A stretch of 10,924 nt of DNA from positions 1-10,924 of the forward strand of contig CAMKHH010000010.1 of the NCBI GenBank assembly GCA_946412445.1, in the 5' to 3' direction. The DNA comes from an uncultured Eubacterium sp. GTDB lineage: Bacteria; Bacillota; Clostridia; Lachnospirales; Lachnospiraceae. Made by a program: the position numbers and the translations under genes. Of this stretch, positions 1 to 6,683 are shown one piece after another. How positions within the stretch are numbered: the stretch's first letter is position 1; each line of letters starts with the position of its first letter. Under the pieces are notes generated by a model. The model saw only the letters and a list, made by a program, of their open reading frames with translations, had not been told where the DNA came from and searched no databases.

Positions 1-134
1 ATATGGAATCCATTGGAGATATTGCTACTGTGACGGTGCATATCAAAAAAATCAGGGAAAAAATAGAATATAATACGGCCAAACCGCAATATATAGAGAC
101 TATATGGGGAGTCGGATACCGGTTTAAGGTATGA
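1..134 (+). CDS. OmpR/PhoB-family response regulator, C-terminal end (partial)
   Basis: Only the last 43 codons before the TGA at 132-134 are inside the window; the gene begins upstream. The visible peptide has the end of a winged-helix DNA-binding domain: the recognition-helix stretch TVTVHIKKIREKIE, then the wing motif IETIWGVGYRFKV. This combination is characteristic of OmpR/PhoB-type transcriptional regulators, the DNA-binding partners of sensor histidine kinases. The receiver domain and phosphorylated aspartate are not visible, so the signal and regulon cannot be named. The helix resembles VanR-like members, but too little is present to go further. The next gene starts nine bases downstream on the same strand, so the two may share a transcript. 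A histidine kinase gene would be expected upstream, because none lies immediately downstream. Confidence 0.85.
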   Translation, partial: MESIGDIATVTVHIKKIREKIEYNTAKPQYIETIWGVGYRFKV

Positions 135-143
135 TAAGTTAAA

Positions 144-743
144 ATGGGCAAAATATTTTATATTATGGGTAAAAGTGCATCCGGAAAGGACCGGATATAT
201 GAAAGGCTGATAAACGATCCAAGGATATCCCTGACTCCTCTGGTACTCTATACCACCCGGCCGATAAGAAGCGGTGAAACACAGGGAAAAGAATATTATT
301 TTGTAAATCAGGACAGGCTGGATGAATTGCGGGGCGCAGGAAAAATCATAGAGGAGCGTGTATACGAAACAATTCATGGCAAATGGTTTTACTTTACGGT
401 AGATGATGGAAAGGTTGACTTACAAAACGGGAACTATCTGGGCATCGGAACCCTGGAGTCGTATATCAAACTTCAAAAGTACTATGGAAACGAAGTTCTC
501 TGCCCTGTTTACGTAGAGGTAGAGGATGGGATTCGCCTGGAAAGGGCGCTTCAGCGGGAAAAATTACAGGCGAATCCAAAGTATGCAGAGCTTTGCCGCC
601 GCTTTCTGGCCGACAACGAAGATTTTAAAGAAGAGCACATCCAGGAAGCGGGGATCACCCGGCGCTTTCAGAACAACGAAGATTTTTCAAAATGTATGGA
701 AGAAATCAGAATATTTGTACAGGAGCATCAAAAAACCCTGTAA
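144..743 (+). CDS. guanylate-kinase-like P-loop protein
   Basis: A 199-residue protein, close to the usual guanylate kinase length of about 200. Guanylate kinase transfers phosphate from ATP to GMP in the cytosol. The N-terminal strand leads into a P-loop, GKSASGKD (residues 9-16). The GMP-site signature TTRPIRSGE (37-45) and the following YYF (51-53) are both present. After that the protein diverges: the usual glycine/tyrosine segment (GNYYGT type) is replaced by HGKWFYFT, and the C-terminal half matches ordinary Gmk poorly. It may therefore be a second, specialised paralogue, with the main gmk elsewhere in the genome. The ATG at 144 is preferred because it includes the first beta strand before the P-loop. 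Its ribosome binding site is weak (AAGG, 126-129), so coupling to the regulator upstream is possible. In Bacillus the gene just ahead of the holB region is tmk; here a Gmk-like gene sits in that position. Family assignment is firm; activity is inferred. Confidence 0.8.
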   Translation: MGKIFYIMGKSASGKDRIYERLINDPRISLTPLVLYTTRPIRSGETQGKEYYFVNQDRLDELRGAGKIIEERVYETIHGKWFYFTVDDGKVDLQNGNYLGIGTLESYIKLQKYYGNEVLCPVYVEVEDGIRLERALQREKLQANPKYAELCRRFLADNEDFKEEHIQEAGITRRFQNNEDFSKCMEEIRIFVQEHQKTL

Positions 744-758
744 CTTAGTGGAACAGTA

Positions 759-767
759 TGCTATAAT
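759..767 (+). promoter_or_regulatory. probable sigma-A promoter with extended -10 for holB
   Basis: The 79-base gap between the kinase-like gene and holB contains TGCTATAAT: a perfect TATAAT at 762-767 preceded by the TGn extension at 759-761. The -35 region at the expected distance (about 739-744) is poor, which an extended -10 can offset. Transcription would start near 774, leaving a leader of about 50 bases before the holB ATG. This suggests the holB-ricT-trmN-rsmI group can be transcribed independently of the upstream genes. Confidence 0.5.
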
Positions 768-822
768 TAAGTTATAAGTCCTAAGTGTTTTTCAGACTTG
801 GCGAGCAATAGGAGGTGACACT

Positions 823-1812
823 ATGTTGGGTTTTGATGGTGTAGTCGGACATGAAGAAATTATATCACATTTGCAAAACGCCATTCGGCTGGAGAAGGTC
901 TCCCATGCTTATATCTTTTCCGGAGAACGCGGAACAGGCAAAAAGCTGTTAGCATCCCTCTTTGCCATGACATTGCAGTGTGAAGAGCATGGTACCAGCC
1001 CTTGTATGAAGTGTGAATCCTGTAAGAAAGCTTTGAGCAAAAACCATCCGGACATTATCAGCATTACGCATGAAAAACCAAATTCTATTGGTATAGAGGA
1101 AATCCGGGAGCAGCTGATTAACGATGTAGAAATTCGTCCATATAGCAGTCCTTTTAAGATATATATAATCGATGAAGCTCAGAAATTAACGCTGCAGGCA
1201 CAAAACGCACTTTTGAAAACAATAGAGGAACCACCTGCTTATGCGGTCATTATATTGCTGACGGATAATTTGGATATCCTTTTACCAACAATTACATCCA
1301 GATGTGTGAATTTGGGATTAAAACCCGTATCTGATAATATGGTGAAGACCTATTTGATGGATCAGATGAATATTCCTGATTACCAGGCAGAAGTTGACGC
1401 GTCATTTGCACAGGGGAATATAGGAAAAGCAAAACGTGCAGCTACGTCCGCAGAATTTTCAGAGCTGATGCAGAATGCTCTTAAGATTTTGAAAAATTCA
1501 AAAGAGATGCAGCTATATGAATTAATAGCTGTGCTGAAAGAGATGTCTCAGGAAAAACAAAACATCTATGATTATCTGGATTTGTTTGCTATGTGGTTTC
1601 GGGATGTGTTATTATTTAAGGCGACGCGTGAAGTTGACAATCTTGTATTTAAGCAAGAGATTAATCATATAAAGGAACGGGCTCAGGTGAGCTCATACGA
1701 AGGTCTGGAGCAGATTATTGATGGAATACAAACTGCCGGGATTCGTCTTCGTGCCAACGTCAATTTCGATTTGACGATGGAATTATTGTTCCTTACAATC
1801 AGGGAGAATTGA
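823..1812 (+). CDS. holB: DNA polymerase III delta' subunit (clamp loader)
   Basis: A 329-residue AAA+ protein, typical for HolB. Delta' is the stator of the clamp-loader complex that opens the beta sliding clamp and places it on primed DNA at the replication fork. Visible motifs, in order: Walker A-like GERGTGKK (residues 34-41); a zinc module with four cysteines (C53, C61, C64, C67); the Walker B-like DEAQ (117-120); an alpha-helical stretch ending in TIEEPP; and the SRC motif (159-161) from which the arginine finger comes. Firmicute delta' often keeps an intact P-loop, and this one does; whether it hydrolyses ATP is not certain. The length and lack of a long tail exclude DnaX (tau/gamma), the closest relative. 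The start has an excellent ribosome binding site, AGGAGGT at 810-816, six bases ahead. The stop overlaps the region where ricT translation begins, so the two genes are probably coupled. Confidence 0.95.
   Translation: MLGFDGVVGHEEIISHLQNAIRLEKVSHAYIFSGERGTGKKLLASLFAMTLQCEEHGTSPCMKCESCKKALSKNHPDIISITHEKPNSIGIEEIREQLINDVEIRPYSSPFKIYIIDEAQKLTLQAQNALLKTIEEPPAYAVIILLTDNLDILLPTITSRCVNLGLKPVSDNMVKTYLMDQMNIPDYQAEVDASFAQGNIGKAKRAATSAEFSELMQNALKILKNSKEMQLYELIAVLKEMSQEKQNIYDYLDLFAMWFRDVLLFKATREVDNLVFKQEINHIKERAQVSSYEGLEQIIDGIQTAGIRLRANVNFDLTMELLFLTIREN
1801..1807 (+). promoter_or_regulatory. ribosome binding site deciding the ricT start
   Basis: AGGGAGA lies in the last codons of holB. It is seven bases ahead of the ATG at 1815, a good distance, but only one base ahead of an in-frame TTG at 1809. 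It therefore supports 1815 as the ricT start. Confidence 0.7.
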
Positions 1813-1814
1813 GC

Positions 1815-2708
1815 ATGACAAAGATAATAGGAGTGCGGTTTCGCAACGTGGGTAAAGTGTATTACTTTAATCCCAAATCACTGAACATTAAAGTAGGCGA
1901 TCATGTTATTGTAGAAACTACACGTGGCGTTGAATATGGATTTGTTGTTCTGGGTCCTAAGGAGGTAGATGATTCCAAGGTGGTGCAGCCTTTAAAAGAA
2001 GTGCTTAGGCTTGCAACTTCCAAGGATAATGAAAAGGAAGAGAATAACAGAAAGAAAGAAAAGGATGCATTTCAGATCTGCCAGAAGAAGATCCAGGCGC
2101 ACAACCTGGAGATGAAGCTGATCGATGCAGAGTATACCTTTGATAATAATAAAGTATTGTTCTATTTTACAGCAGATGGGAGGATTGATTTCCGTGAGTT
2201 GGTAAAGGATCTGGCAGCAGTTTTTAAAACAAGGATTGAATTAAGACAGATCGGGGTTCGGGATGAGACCAAAATTCTGGGTGGAATTGGGATTTGCGGA
2301 CGTCCGCTGTGCTGCCATACTTTTCTATCTGAGTTTGCGCCGGTATCTATTAAGATGGCGAAGGAACAGAATCTTTCTTTAAATCCAACAAAAATTTCAG
2401 GTGTCTGCGGACGTCTGATGTGCTGCCTTAAGAATGAGCAGGAAACCTACGAACATTTGAACCGGAAATTACCAGCTACAGGAGAAGCAATTATTACTCC
2501 GGAAGGTCTGAAAGGAGAAGTAAACAGTACAAGTGTACTTCGGCAGACGGTAAAGGTACTAGTCGAAGTGGAGGATGAGAAAGAAATCCGTGAATATAAA
2601 GTAGAGGAATTAAAGTTTAAGCCTAAGAATAAAAAGGTAAAAGAAAAAGGAAAGAACAAAGAGGTATTACCGGAAGAATTAAAAGAACTTGAGAAGTTTG
2701 AAGATTAA
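1815..2708 (+). CDS. ricT: PSP1-domain Fe-S protein RicT (YaaT)
   Basis: A 297-residue cytosolic protein of the PSP1/YaaT family. In Bacillus subtilis RicT (YaaT) forms a complex with RicA (YmcA) and RicF (YlbF) that carries [4Fe-4S] clusters. That complex influences RNase Y-dependent mRNA processing, sporulation, competence and biofilm formation. The PSP1 domain fills most of residues 1-210. Its diagnostic cysteine clusters are visible: CGRPLCC (161-167) and CGRLMCC (198-204), plus C89. The C-terminal tail is lysine- and glutamate-rich and probably disordered. The ATG at 1815 was chosen over the TTG at 1809 because only the former is correctly spaced from the ribosome binding site. Position directly after holB matches the conserved Firmicute order. 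RicA and RicF are not encoded here. The cysteine ligands make this a likely client of the SUF system further along the window. Confidence 0.93.
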   Translation: MTKIIGVRFRNVGKVYYFNPKSLNIKVGDHVIVETTRGVEYGFVVLGPKEVDDSKVVQPLKEVLRLATSKDNEKEENNRKKEKDAFQICQKKIQAHNLEMKLIDAEYTFDNNKVLFYFTADGRIDFRELVKDLAAVFKTRIELRQIGVRDETKILGGIGICGRPLCCHTFLSEFAPVSIKMAKEQNLSLNPTKISGVCGRLMCCLKNEQETYEHLNRKLPATGEAIITPEGLKGEVNSTSVLRQTVKVLVEVEDEKEIREYKVEELKFKPKNKKVKEKGKNKEVLPEELKELEKFED

Positions 2709-2712
2709 AAAT

Positions 2713-2745
2713 ACGCTGCAAATCTGATAAGCGGGTTTGCAGCGT
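2713..2745. other. perfect 10-bp inverted repeat between ricT and trmN
   Basis: ACGCTGCAAA (2713-2722) and TTTGCAGCGT (2736-2745) are exact reverse complements separated by 13 bases, starting five bases after the ricT stop. On the plus strand the tail after the stem is GAATTATTTG, a poor U-tract, so it is a weak candidate as a terminator for ricT. Read on the minus strand, the stem is followed by ATTTTTAATC, closer to an intrinsic terminator. It could stop antisense transcripts, partly attenuate trmN and rsmI, or protect the ricT mRNA end. Confidence 0.55.
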
Positions 2746-2766
2746 GAATTATTTGTACTATATTTT

Positions 2767-2773
2767 GAAAGGG
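2767..2773 (+). promoter_or_regulatory. ribosome binding site deciding the trmN start
   Basis: GAAAGGG lies eight bases ahead of the ATG at 2782. The longer in-frame option, a TTG at 2737, lies inside the right arm of the hairpin and has no ribosome binding site, so 2782 is preferred. Confidence 0.6.
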
Positions 2774-2781
2774 CTTTTGCT

Positions 2782-3516
2782 ATGAATTTATTAGAAGGGG
2801 AGCGGTTGGATGATCTGCAAAATGGCTATTGGATGATTCAGGATAATAAGGATTTCTGTTATGGCATTGATGCGGTACTTCTGTCGGCTTTTGCAAAGGT
2901 AAAAACAGGGGAAAATGTTTTGGATTTATGCACGGGTACAGGTATCATACCGGTACTCCTGAAAGCAAAGACTTCCGGAAATCATTTTACCGGATTAGAG
3001 ATTCAGGAAAAAAGTGTGGATATGGCCAGGAGAAGTGTAGAATACAATCATTTAAATGAGTATATTACAATCCGGCAGGGGGATGCCAAAGATGCTTCCC
3101 AAATATTTGGCACTGCTGCTTTTGATGTGGTGACATGTAATCCACCATATATGACTGCACATCATGGTTTGTCAAATGCATACCTGCCGAGGGCAATTGC
3201 CCGCCATGAGGTTCTTTGCACCTTGGAAGATGTAGTGAGGCAGGCGGCGGACGTGCTGAAATCAAGAGGCAGATTTTACATGATACACAGACCTTTTCGT
3301 CTGGCCGAGATTATGGGAGTTATGATGAAATATAAGCTGGAACCCAAACGGATGCAGCTGGTCTATCCGTTTGCCGATAAGGAACCTAATATGGTCCTTA
3401 TTGAGGGCCTGAAAGGGGGAAATTCCAGAATTACAGTGGAAAAACCGCTGATTGTTTATGAACGTCCGGGCGTGTATACCGATGACATCAAAAGAATGTA
3501 TGGAGATGGAAGATGA
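2782..3516 (+). CDS. tRNA1(Val) adenine-37 N6-methyltransferase family protein (YabB/TrmN6)
   Basis: A 244-residue class I SAM-dependent methyltransferase. The SAM-binding motif I, DLCTGTG, is at residues 48-54. The catalytic NPPY motif of N6-adenine and similar amino-methyltransferases is at 120-123. The N-terminal stretch ending YGIDAVLLSAFA is typical of the TrmN6 (YfiC) and YabB group, which methylates A37 of tRNA1(Val) in Escherichia coli. The exact substrate in this organism is inferred from family and position: Bacillus yabB also lies between the ricT/yabA genes and rsmI. The gene ends in an ATGA overlap with rsmI, so the two modification enzymes are probably translationally coupled. 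A 23S rRNA or protein substrate is less likely given the context. The start at 2782 is supported by its ribosome binding site. Confidence 0.88.
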   Translation: MNLLEGERLDDLQNGYWMIQDNKDFCYGIDAVLLSAFAKVKTGENVLDLCTGTGIIPVLLKAKTSGNHFTGLEIQEKSVDMARRSVEYNHLNEYITIRQGDAKDASQIFGTAAFDVVTCNPPYMTAHHGLSNAYLPRAIARHEVLCTLEDVVRQAADVLKSRGRFYMIHRPFRLAEIMGVMMKYKLEPKRMQLVYPFADKEPNMVLIEGLKGGNSRITVEKPLIVYERPGVYTDDIKRMYGDGR

Positions 3517-4361
3517 CAGGACAACTTTATTTGTGCGCAACACCGATTGGAAATCTGGAGGATATCACATATCGCGTGGTTCGGATTTTAGGAGAAGTGG
3601 ATTTGATTGCTGCTGAGGATACCAGAAACAGCATAAAACTTCTAAATCATTTTCAAATTAAAACACCCATGACCAGCTACCATGAGTATAATAAAATTGA
3701 AAAAGGACATTATTTGCTGAAGCAGATGGCAGACGGGAAAGATATAGCACTGATTACGGATGCAGGGACGCCCGGAATATCAGATCCCGGAGAGGAATTA
3801 GTGGCCATGTGCTGTGAGGCAGGAATACCGGTTACATCCCTTCCCGGAGCCGCTGCGTGCATTACGGCAGTTACGGTATCAGGGCTGCCTACCAGAAGAT
3901 TCGCTTTTGAAGCTTTTTTACCTGCTAATAAAAAAGAAAGAGCGACAGTCCTTAATGAATTGAAAGATGAAACACGTACAATTATTTTATACGAAGCACC
4001 TCACAGGTTAGTCAGAACCCTGGAGGAATTGATCCAAACCATAGAGAATACGCGCAGAGTAAGCATATGCAGAGAATTGACAAAGAAACATGAGACAGTG
4101 TTTCGAACAACCTTAGCTGACGCACGAAACTATTATCAGTCCCATGCGCCTAAGGGTGAATGTGTCATTGTAATTGAAGGAAAAGACAGGCAGCAAATTC
4201 GTGAAGAAGAGGTGAGACGATGGGAAGAGATGGGGATAGAAGACCATATGAGGCATTATGAAGAGCAGGGAATTTCCCGTAAAGATGCTATGAAACTGGT
4301 GGCTAAAGACAGAGGTGTTTCTAAGCGCGAGATATATCAATATCTGCTGGAAAACAACTAA
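3513..4361 (+). CDS. rsmI: 16S rRNA (cytidine-1402-2'-O)-methyltransferase
   Basis: A 282-residue tetrapyrrole-methylase-fold enzyme. RsmI 2'-O-methylates C1402 of 16S rRNA in the decoding centre, acting with RsmH, which methylates N4 of the same base. Diagnostic motifs: ATPIGNLEDIT (residues 9-19), AEDTR (34-38), ITDAGTPGISDPG (81-93) and PGAAA (111-115). The C-terminal part (about 250-280) has the small helix-turn-helix-like extension with SRKDAMKLVAKDRGVSKREIY. Length is normal. The ATG overlaps the TGA of the preceding methyltransferase (ATGA, 3513-3516), with GGAG at 3502-3505 as ribosome binding site. The stop codon overlaps by four bases the stop of the convergent DUF4130 gene, and no terminator is visible between them. 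Confidence 0.96.
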   Translation: MTGQLYLCATPIGNLEDITYRVVRILGEVDLIAAEDTRNSIKLLNHFQIKTPMTSYHEYNKIEKGHYLLKQMADGKDIALITDAGTPGISDPGEELVAMCCEAGIPVTSLPGAAACITAVTVSGLPTRRFAFEAFLPANKKERATVLNELKDETRTIILYEAPHRLVRTLEELIQTIENTRRVSICRELTKKHETVFRTTLADARNYYQSHAPKGECVIVIEGKDRQQIREEEVRRWEEMGIEDHMRHYEEQGISRKDAMKLVAKDRGVSKREIYQYLLENN

Positions 4362-5110
4362 AATTCCGTTACGTGTTTTCGGCACCATAAGGGGATATGG
4401 TTTCTCTGGCATTTGTAGTTTTTTCGTTCTTTGATTCCAATAGTTTCAAAAAAGCCTTTCCAAAGCTCCACATATGGATCTGACTTGTCTTCCAGGCTTT
4501 TTATACGGTCAAATTCCTCTTTTGAAAGAGAGGTAAGATAAAACTCGGAATTTGTGGGATGAACGACAGCTGTTTTTCGGTTGTCATCTATAATCATCCA
4601 GTTTTCTGAGGGCATGCGATCTTCAAATTGTGGTGCCAGAAAAGTCAGGATATCAGAACGAGGTTCAATATGGGACACCAATACGTCATCCTGCATAAGG
4701 GTGAAACGCAGAAATTCCTGAAACTGATGAGATTCATTAAGGACTCTTCTGTTTACTTCAAAAATTGAGGAAACAGCCGGAATTTGAAGCATATTCACAA
4801 CTTTGCTGCCGTAAGTAAAGCCAAAAAGCAGAAAACGGTAAATCACGTCCAACTTATCCGGAACTTGAGACATGGCACAGCGAAAGACCATCTGATAGGC
4901 TTCAAAGGATATTTTATTTTGTATAGAGCTGATGACACTGGCGGTTTTCCTCTTGTCCGCATCAACGTGAAGATAGTCGCAGAATAATTCCAGGTTTCCG
5001 ACTGGTTCCGTTAGAAGCCGGATATTTTTATGTCCGAGCTTAGAATCCCAGGCATCATAAATACAGGTCATCATATCTTCAAATTGATCGAAACATGTAA
5101 AAATCCTCAT
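4358..5110 (-). CDS. DUF4130 protein, partner of a putative DNA-repair radical SAM protein
   Basis: A 250-residue protein matching the DUF4130 (TIGR03915) family. As I recall it, the family hallmarks are an N-terminal FTCFDQFEDM segment, a central VNRRVLNESHQFQEFLRF stretch, IEPRSDILTFLAPQF, and a C-terminal IKERKN(x)4QR(x)2IP ... TEF signature. All are present here. Its biochemical activity is unknown. In other bacteria DUF4130 occurs either next to a TIGR03916 radical SAM gene, as here, or fused to a UdgX-type uracil-DNA-binding domain. This version has no glycosylase domain and is soluble. The ATG at 5110 is chosen because AGGAGGT (5118-5124) lies seven bases ahead; a longer in-frame reading to 5236 runs back into the radical SAM gene. 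The gap to the upstream gene is 19 bases and holds that ribosome binding site, so they form one operon. Family is confident; any repair or modification role is inferred. Confidence 0.9.
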   Translation of the reverse strand: MRIFTCFDQFEDMMTCIYDAWDSKLGHKNIRLLTEPVGNLELFCDYLHVDADKRKTASVISSIQNKISFEAYQMVFRCAMSQVPDKLDVIYRFLLFGFTYGSKVVNMLQIPAVSSIFEVNRRVLNESHQFQEFLRFTLMQDDVLVSHIEPRSDILTFLAPQFEDRMPSENWMIIDDNRKTAVVHPTNSEFYLTSLSKEEFDRIKSLEDKSDPYVELWKGFFETIGIKERKNYKCQRNHIPLWCRKHVTEF

Positions 5111-5129
5111 ATACAATACCTCCTGGGAG

Positions 5130-6602
5130 CTAAAGCTGCCCGGAAACTGTTTGCTGCACATCGGTCGTATTGGGCTGTATCTGAAACATCTGATCATCGA
5201 ACAGAGATAGCTGCCTGTAGGAGCCAGGATGATCAATTTCCCAGGACTTCTGGTAATCCTCGCCGATTAACTGGCGTGTGATGAAGTCTTCATTAATCCG
5301 TATATGATACATCATCCTGCCCTGACAGGTAATAAAGTATTTCGCGCGTTTTAATACAACGCCTATTTTTTTTAAAGAATCAAAGGTAAGAACTCCGGTG
5401 CGCCGGCTCTTGACAATCCGCATTGCTGATTTGGTACCTATCCCGGGGACTTTCAGAAGGGCAGCGTAGTCAGCCCGGTTAATTTCCACCGGGAACTGTT
5501 CCAGATGACGCAGTGCCCAGTCACACTTGGGATCCAGGAGGACATTAAAATTCGGACGGTCCATGCTGAGCAGCTCCTCGGCGTGAAATCCATAATAACG
5601 CAGCAGCCAATCGGCCTGGTACAAGCGGTGTTCCCGTAAAAGAGGAGGGGGAGTGTCAAGCGGCGGGAGAGTTGAATCTTCGTTCAATGGAACATAAGCG
5701 GAGTAAAAAACTCTTTTCAAGTCGTATTGCTGATATAGCTGCTGAGAAGTAGTCAGAAGCTGATAATCATTCTCTCCTGTGGCACCGATAATCATCTGTG
5801 TACTTTGCCCGGCCGGTACAAAAGGGGCCGGCTTCTCTGCTGAGAGGGGATTGAAAGTGCTCACCTGGGGGTACTGATGATTTTCTCTGATATATTTTGG
5901 GGAGCTATCAAAGATGCTGCCGGAAAGATAACGGTTTCCGCTGCTGCGCTCCATACGGGAGTCTTTTCCAATGGAGAGACGATAATCGGCGATTCGATGC
6001 TGTATCTGCCCCATGGGTTTTAATATGGCTGTCTGCGTTTTATGAGGTGCCAGTTCTTTCAATCCTTCCGCAGTAGGAAGCTCCAGATTGATACTCATGC
6101 GGTCGGCCAGATATCCCACCTGTTCCAAAAGCTCTTCGGGAGCATTTGGAATTGCTTTTACATGGATATAACCATTGAAATGATATTGGTTACGCAAAAG
6201 ATAAAGGGTGCGGTACATTAATTCCATGGTATAGGTGGGATTTTTACACACACCGGAGCTTAAGAACAGACCTTCGATGTAATTCCGCCGATAGAACTCT
6301 ATTACCAGCTGGCAGATTTCCTCCGGCTTGAAGGTAGCCCGCACGCGATCATTACTGGAGCGGTTCAGACAGTATTTGCAGTCATAAACACACTCATTAC
6401 TCTGCAGAATCTTTAAAAGTGAGATACATCTTCCATCTGAGGCAAAGCTATGGCAGATTCCTGCCGCACAGGAATTGCCCAGGCTTCCTTTCTGTCCCCT
6501 GCGGTCTACTCCGCTGGAGGTACAGGCCACATCATACTTTGCGGCGTCTGCGAGAATATTCAGTTTTTCCTGCAAAGATAGTTCATCTGATAAAATTTTC
6601 AT
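5130..6602 (-). CDS. putative DNA modification/repair radical SAM protein with helix-hairpin-helix
   Basis: A 490-residue protein of the TIGR03916 type. The radical SAM cluster motif CVYDCKYC (C71, C75, C78) is the canonical CX3CX2C that binds the [4Fe-4S] cluster cleaving S-adenosylmethionine. Before it lie C27, C45, C50 and C59, in a stretch with GICHSFASDGRCISLLKIL that I recall as typical of the family. The TIM-barrel part covers about 60-300, with PAGQSTQMIIGATGENDYQ at 263-281. Residues 373-425 form a helix-hairpin-helix DNA-binding module (VPGIGTKSAMRIV). Residues about 211-262 look like a hydrophilic insertion, and the tail after 440 is probably flexible. The ATG at 6602 has GAGG (6611-6614) eight bases ahead. 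A LexA-like operator lies 67 bases upstream, and DUF4130 follows in the same operon. The domain pair implies radical chemistry on DNA or a bound nucleic acid; substrate and product are unknown. Confidence 0.9.
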   Translation of the reverse strand: MKILSDELSLQEKLNILADAAKYDVACTSSGVDRRGQKGSLGNSCAAGICHSFASDGRCISLLKILQSNECVYDCKYCLNRSSNDRVRATFKPEEICQLVIEFYRRNYIEGLFLSSGVCKNPTYTMELMYRTLYLLRNQYHFNGYIHVKAIPNAPEELLEQVGYLADRMSINLELPTAEGLKELAPHKTQTAILKPMGQIQHRIADYRLSIGKDSRMERSSGNRYLSGSIFDSSPKYIRENHQYPQVSTFNPLSAEKPAPFVPAGQSTQMIIGATGENDYQLLTTSQQLYQQYDLKRVFYSAYVPLNEDSTLPPLDTPPPLLREHRLYQADWLLRYYGFHAEELLSMDRPNFNVLLDPKCDWALRHLEQFPVEINRADYAALLKVPGIGTKSAMRIVKSRRTGVLTFDSLKKIGVVLKRAKYFITCQGRMMYHIRINEDFITRQLIGEDYQKSWEIDHPGSYRQLSLFDDQMFQIQPNTTDVQQTVSGQL

Positions 6603-6633
6603 ATGCGAAACCTCGAATGTATGTTCTTATCAG

Positions 6634-6662
6634 ATGATAACATATAAAAAAAGAAAATGCAA
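6634..6662 (-). promoter_or_regulatory. possible promoter of the radical SAM/DUF4130 operon
   Basis: On the minus strand TTGCAT (6662-6657) and TATCAT (6639-6634) are separated by 17 bases. The -10 matches TATAAT in five of six positions; the -35 matches only its TTG. The start of transcription would be near 6627, about 25 bases ahead of the ATG. The LexA-like palindrome lies just upstream of this -35. This is a tentative reading in an AT-rich spacer. Confidence 0.35.
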
Positions 6663-6669
6663 TAAAAAT

Positions 6670-6683
6670 CGAACAAAAGTTCG
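6670..6683. promoter_or_regulatory. LexA (SOS) operator-like palindrome
   Basis: CGAACAAAAGTTCG is a perfect inverted repeat with the GAAC-N4-GTTC core that Firmicute LexA (DinR) binds; flanking T and A extend it to 16 bases. It is the only such core I noticed in the window. It lies in the 87-base spacer between the sufU stop and the radical SAM start. On the minus strand it also forms a 7-bp stem with a TTTT loop followed by TTTTATT, so it could serve as a weak terminator for the suf operon. The central AAAA is less typical than the alternating centre of Bacillus boxes. Confidence 0.6.

Noticed and set aside
776..799. AAGTC/GACTT repeat in the holB leader considered as a terminator or riboswitch stem
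   Set aside because: Only five base pairs, with no U-tract after the stem and no recognisable aptamer; likely chance.
2737..2781. Longer start (TTG) for the tRNA methyltransferase gene
   Set aside because: It lies inside the right arm of the hairpin and has no ribosome binding site; the ATG at 2782 is well placed.
4113..4412. 99-codon minus-strand open frame across the rsmI end
   Set aside because: It overlaps two confidently called genes in other frames and resembles no known protein.
5111..5236. In-frame N-terminal extension of the DUF4130 protein by 42 residues
   Set aside because: It overlaps the end of the radical SAM gene and does not resemble the family, while the ATG at 5110 has a perfect ribosome binding site.
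5492..5502. Short palindrome GGAACTGTTCC considered as a second LexA box
   Set aside because: The half-sites are one base apart rather than four, and it lies within the radical SAM coding region.
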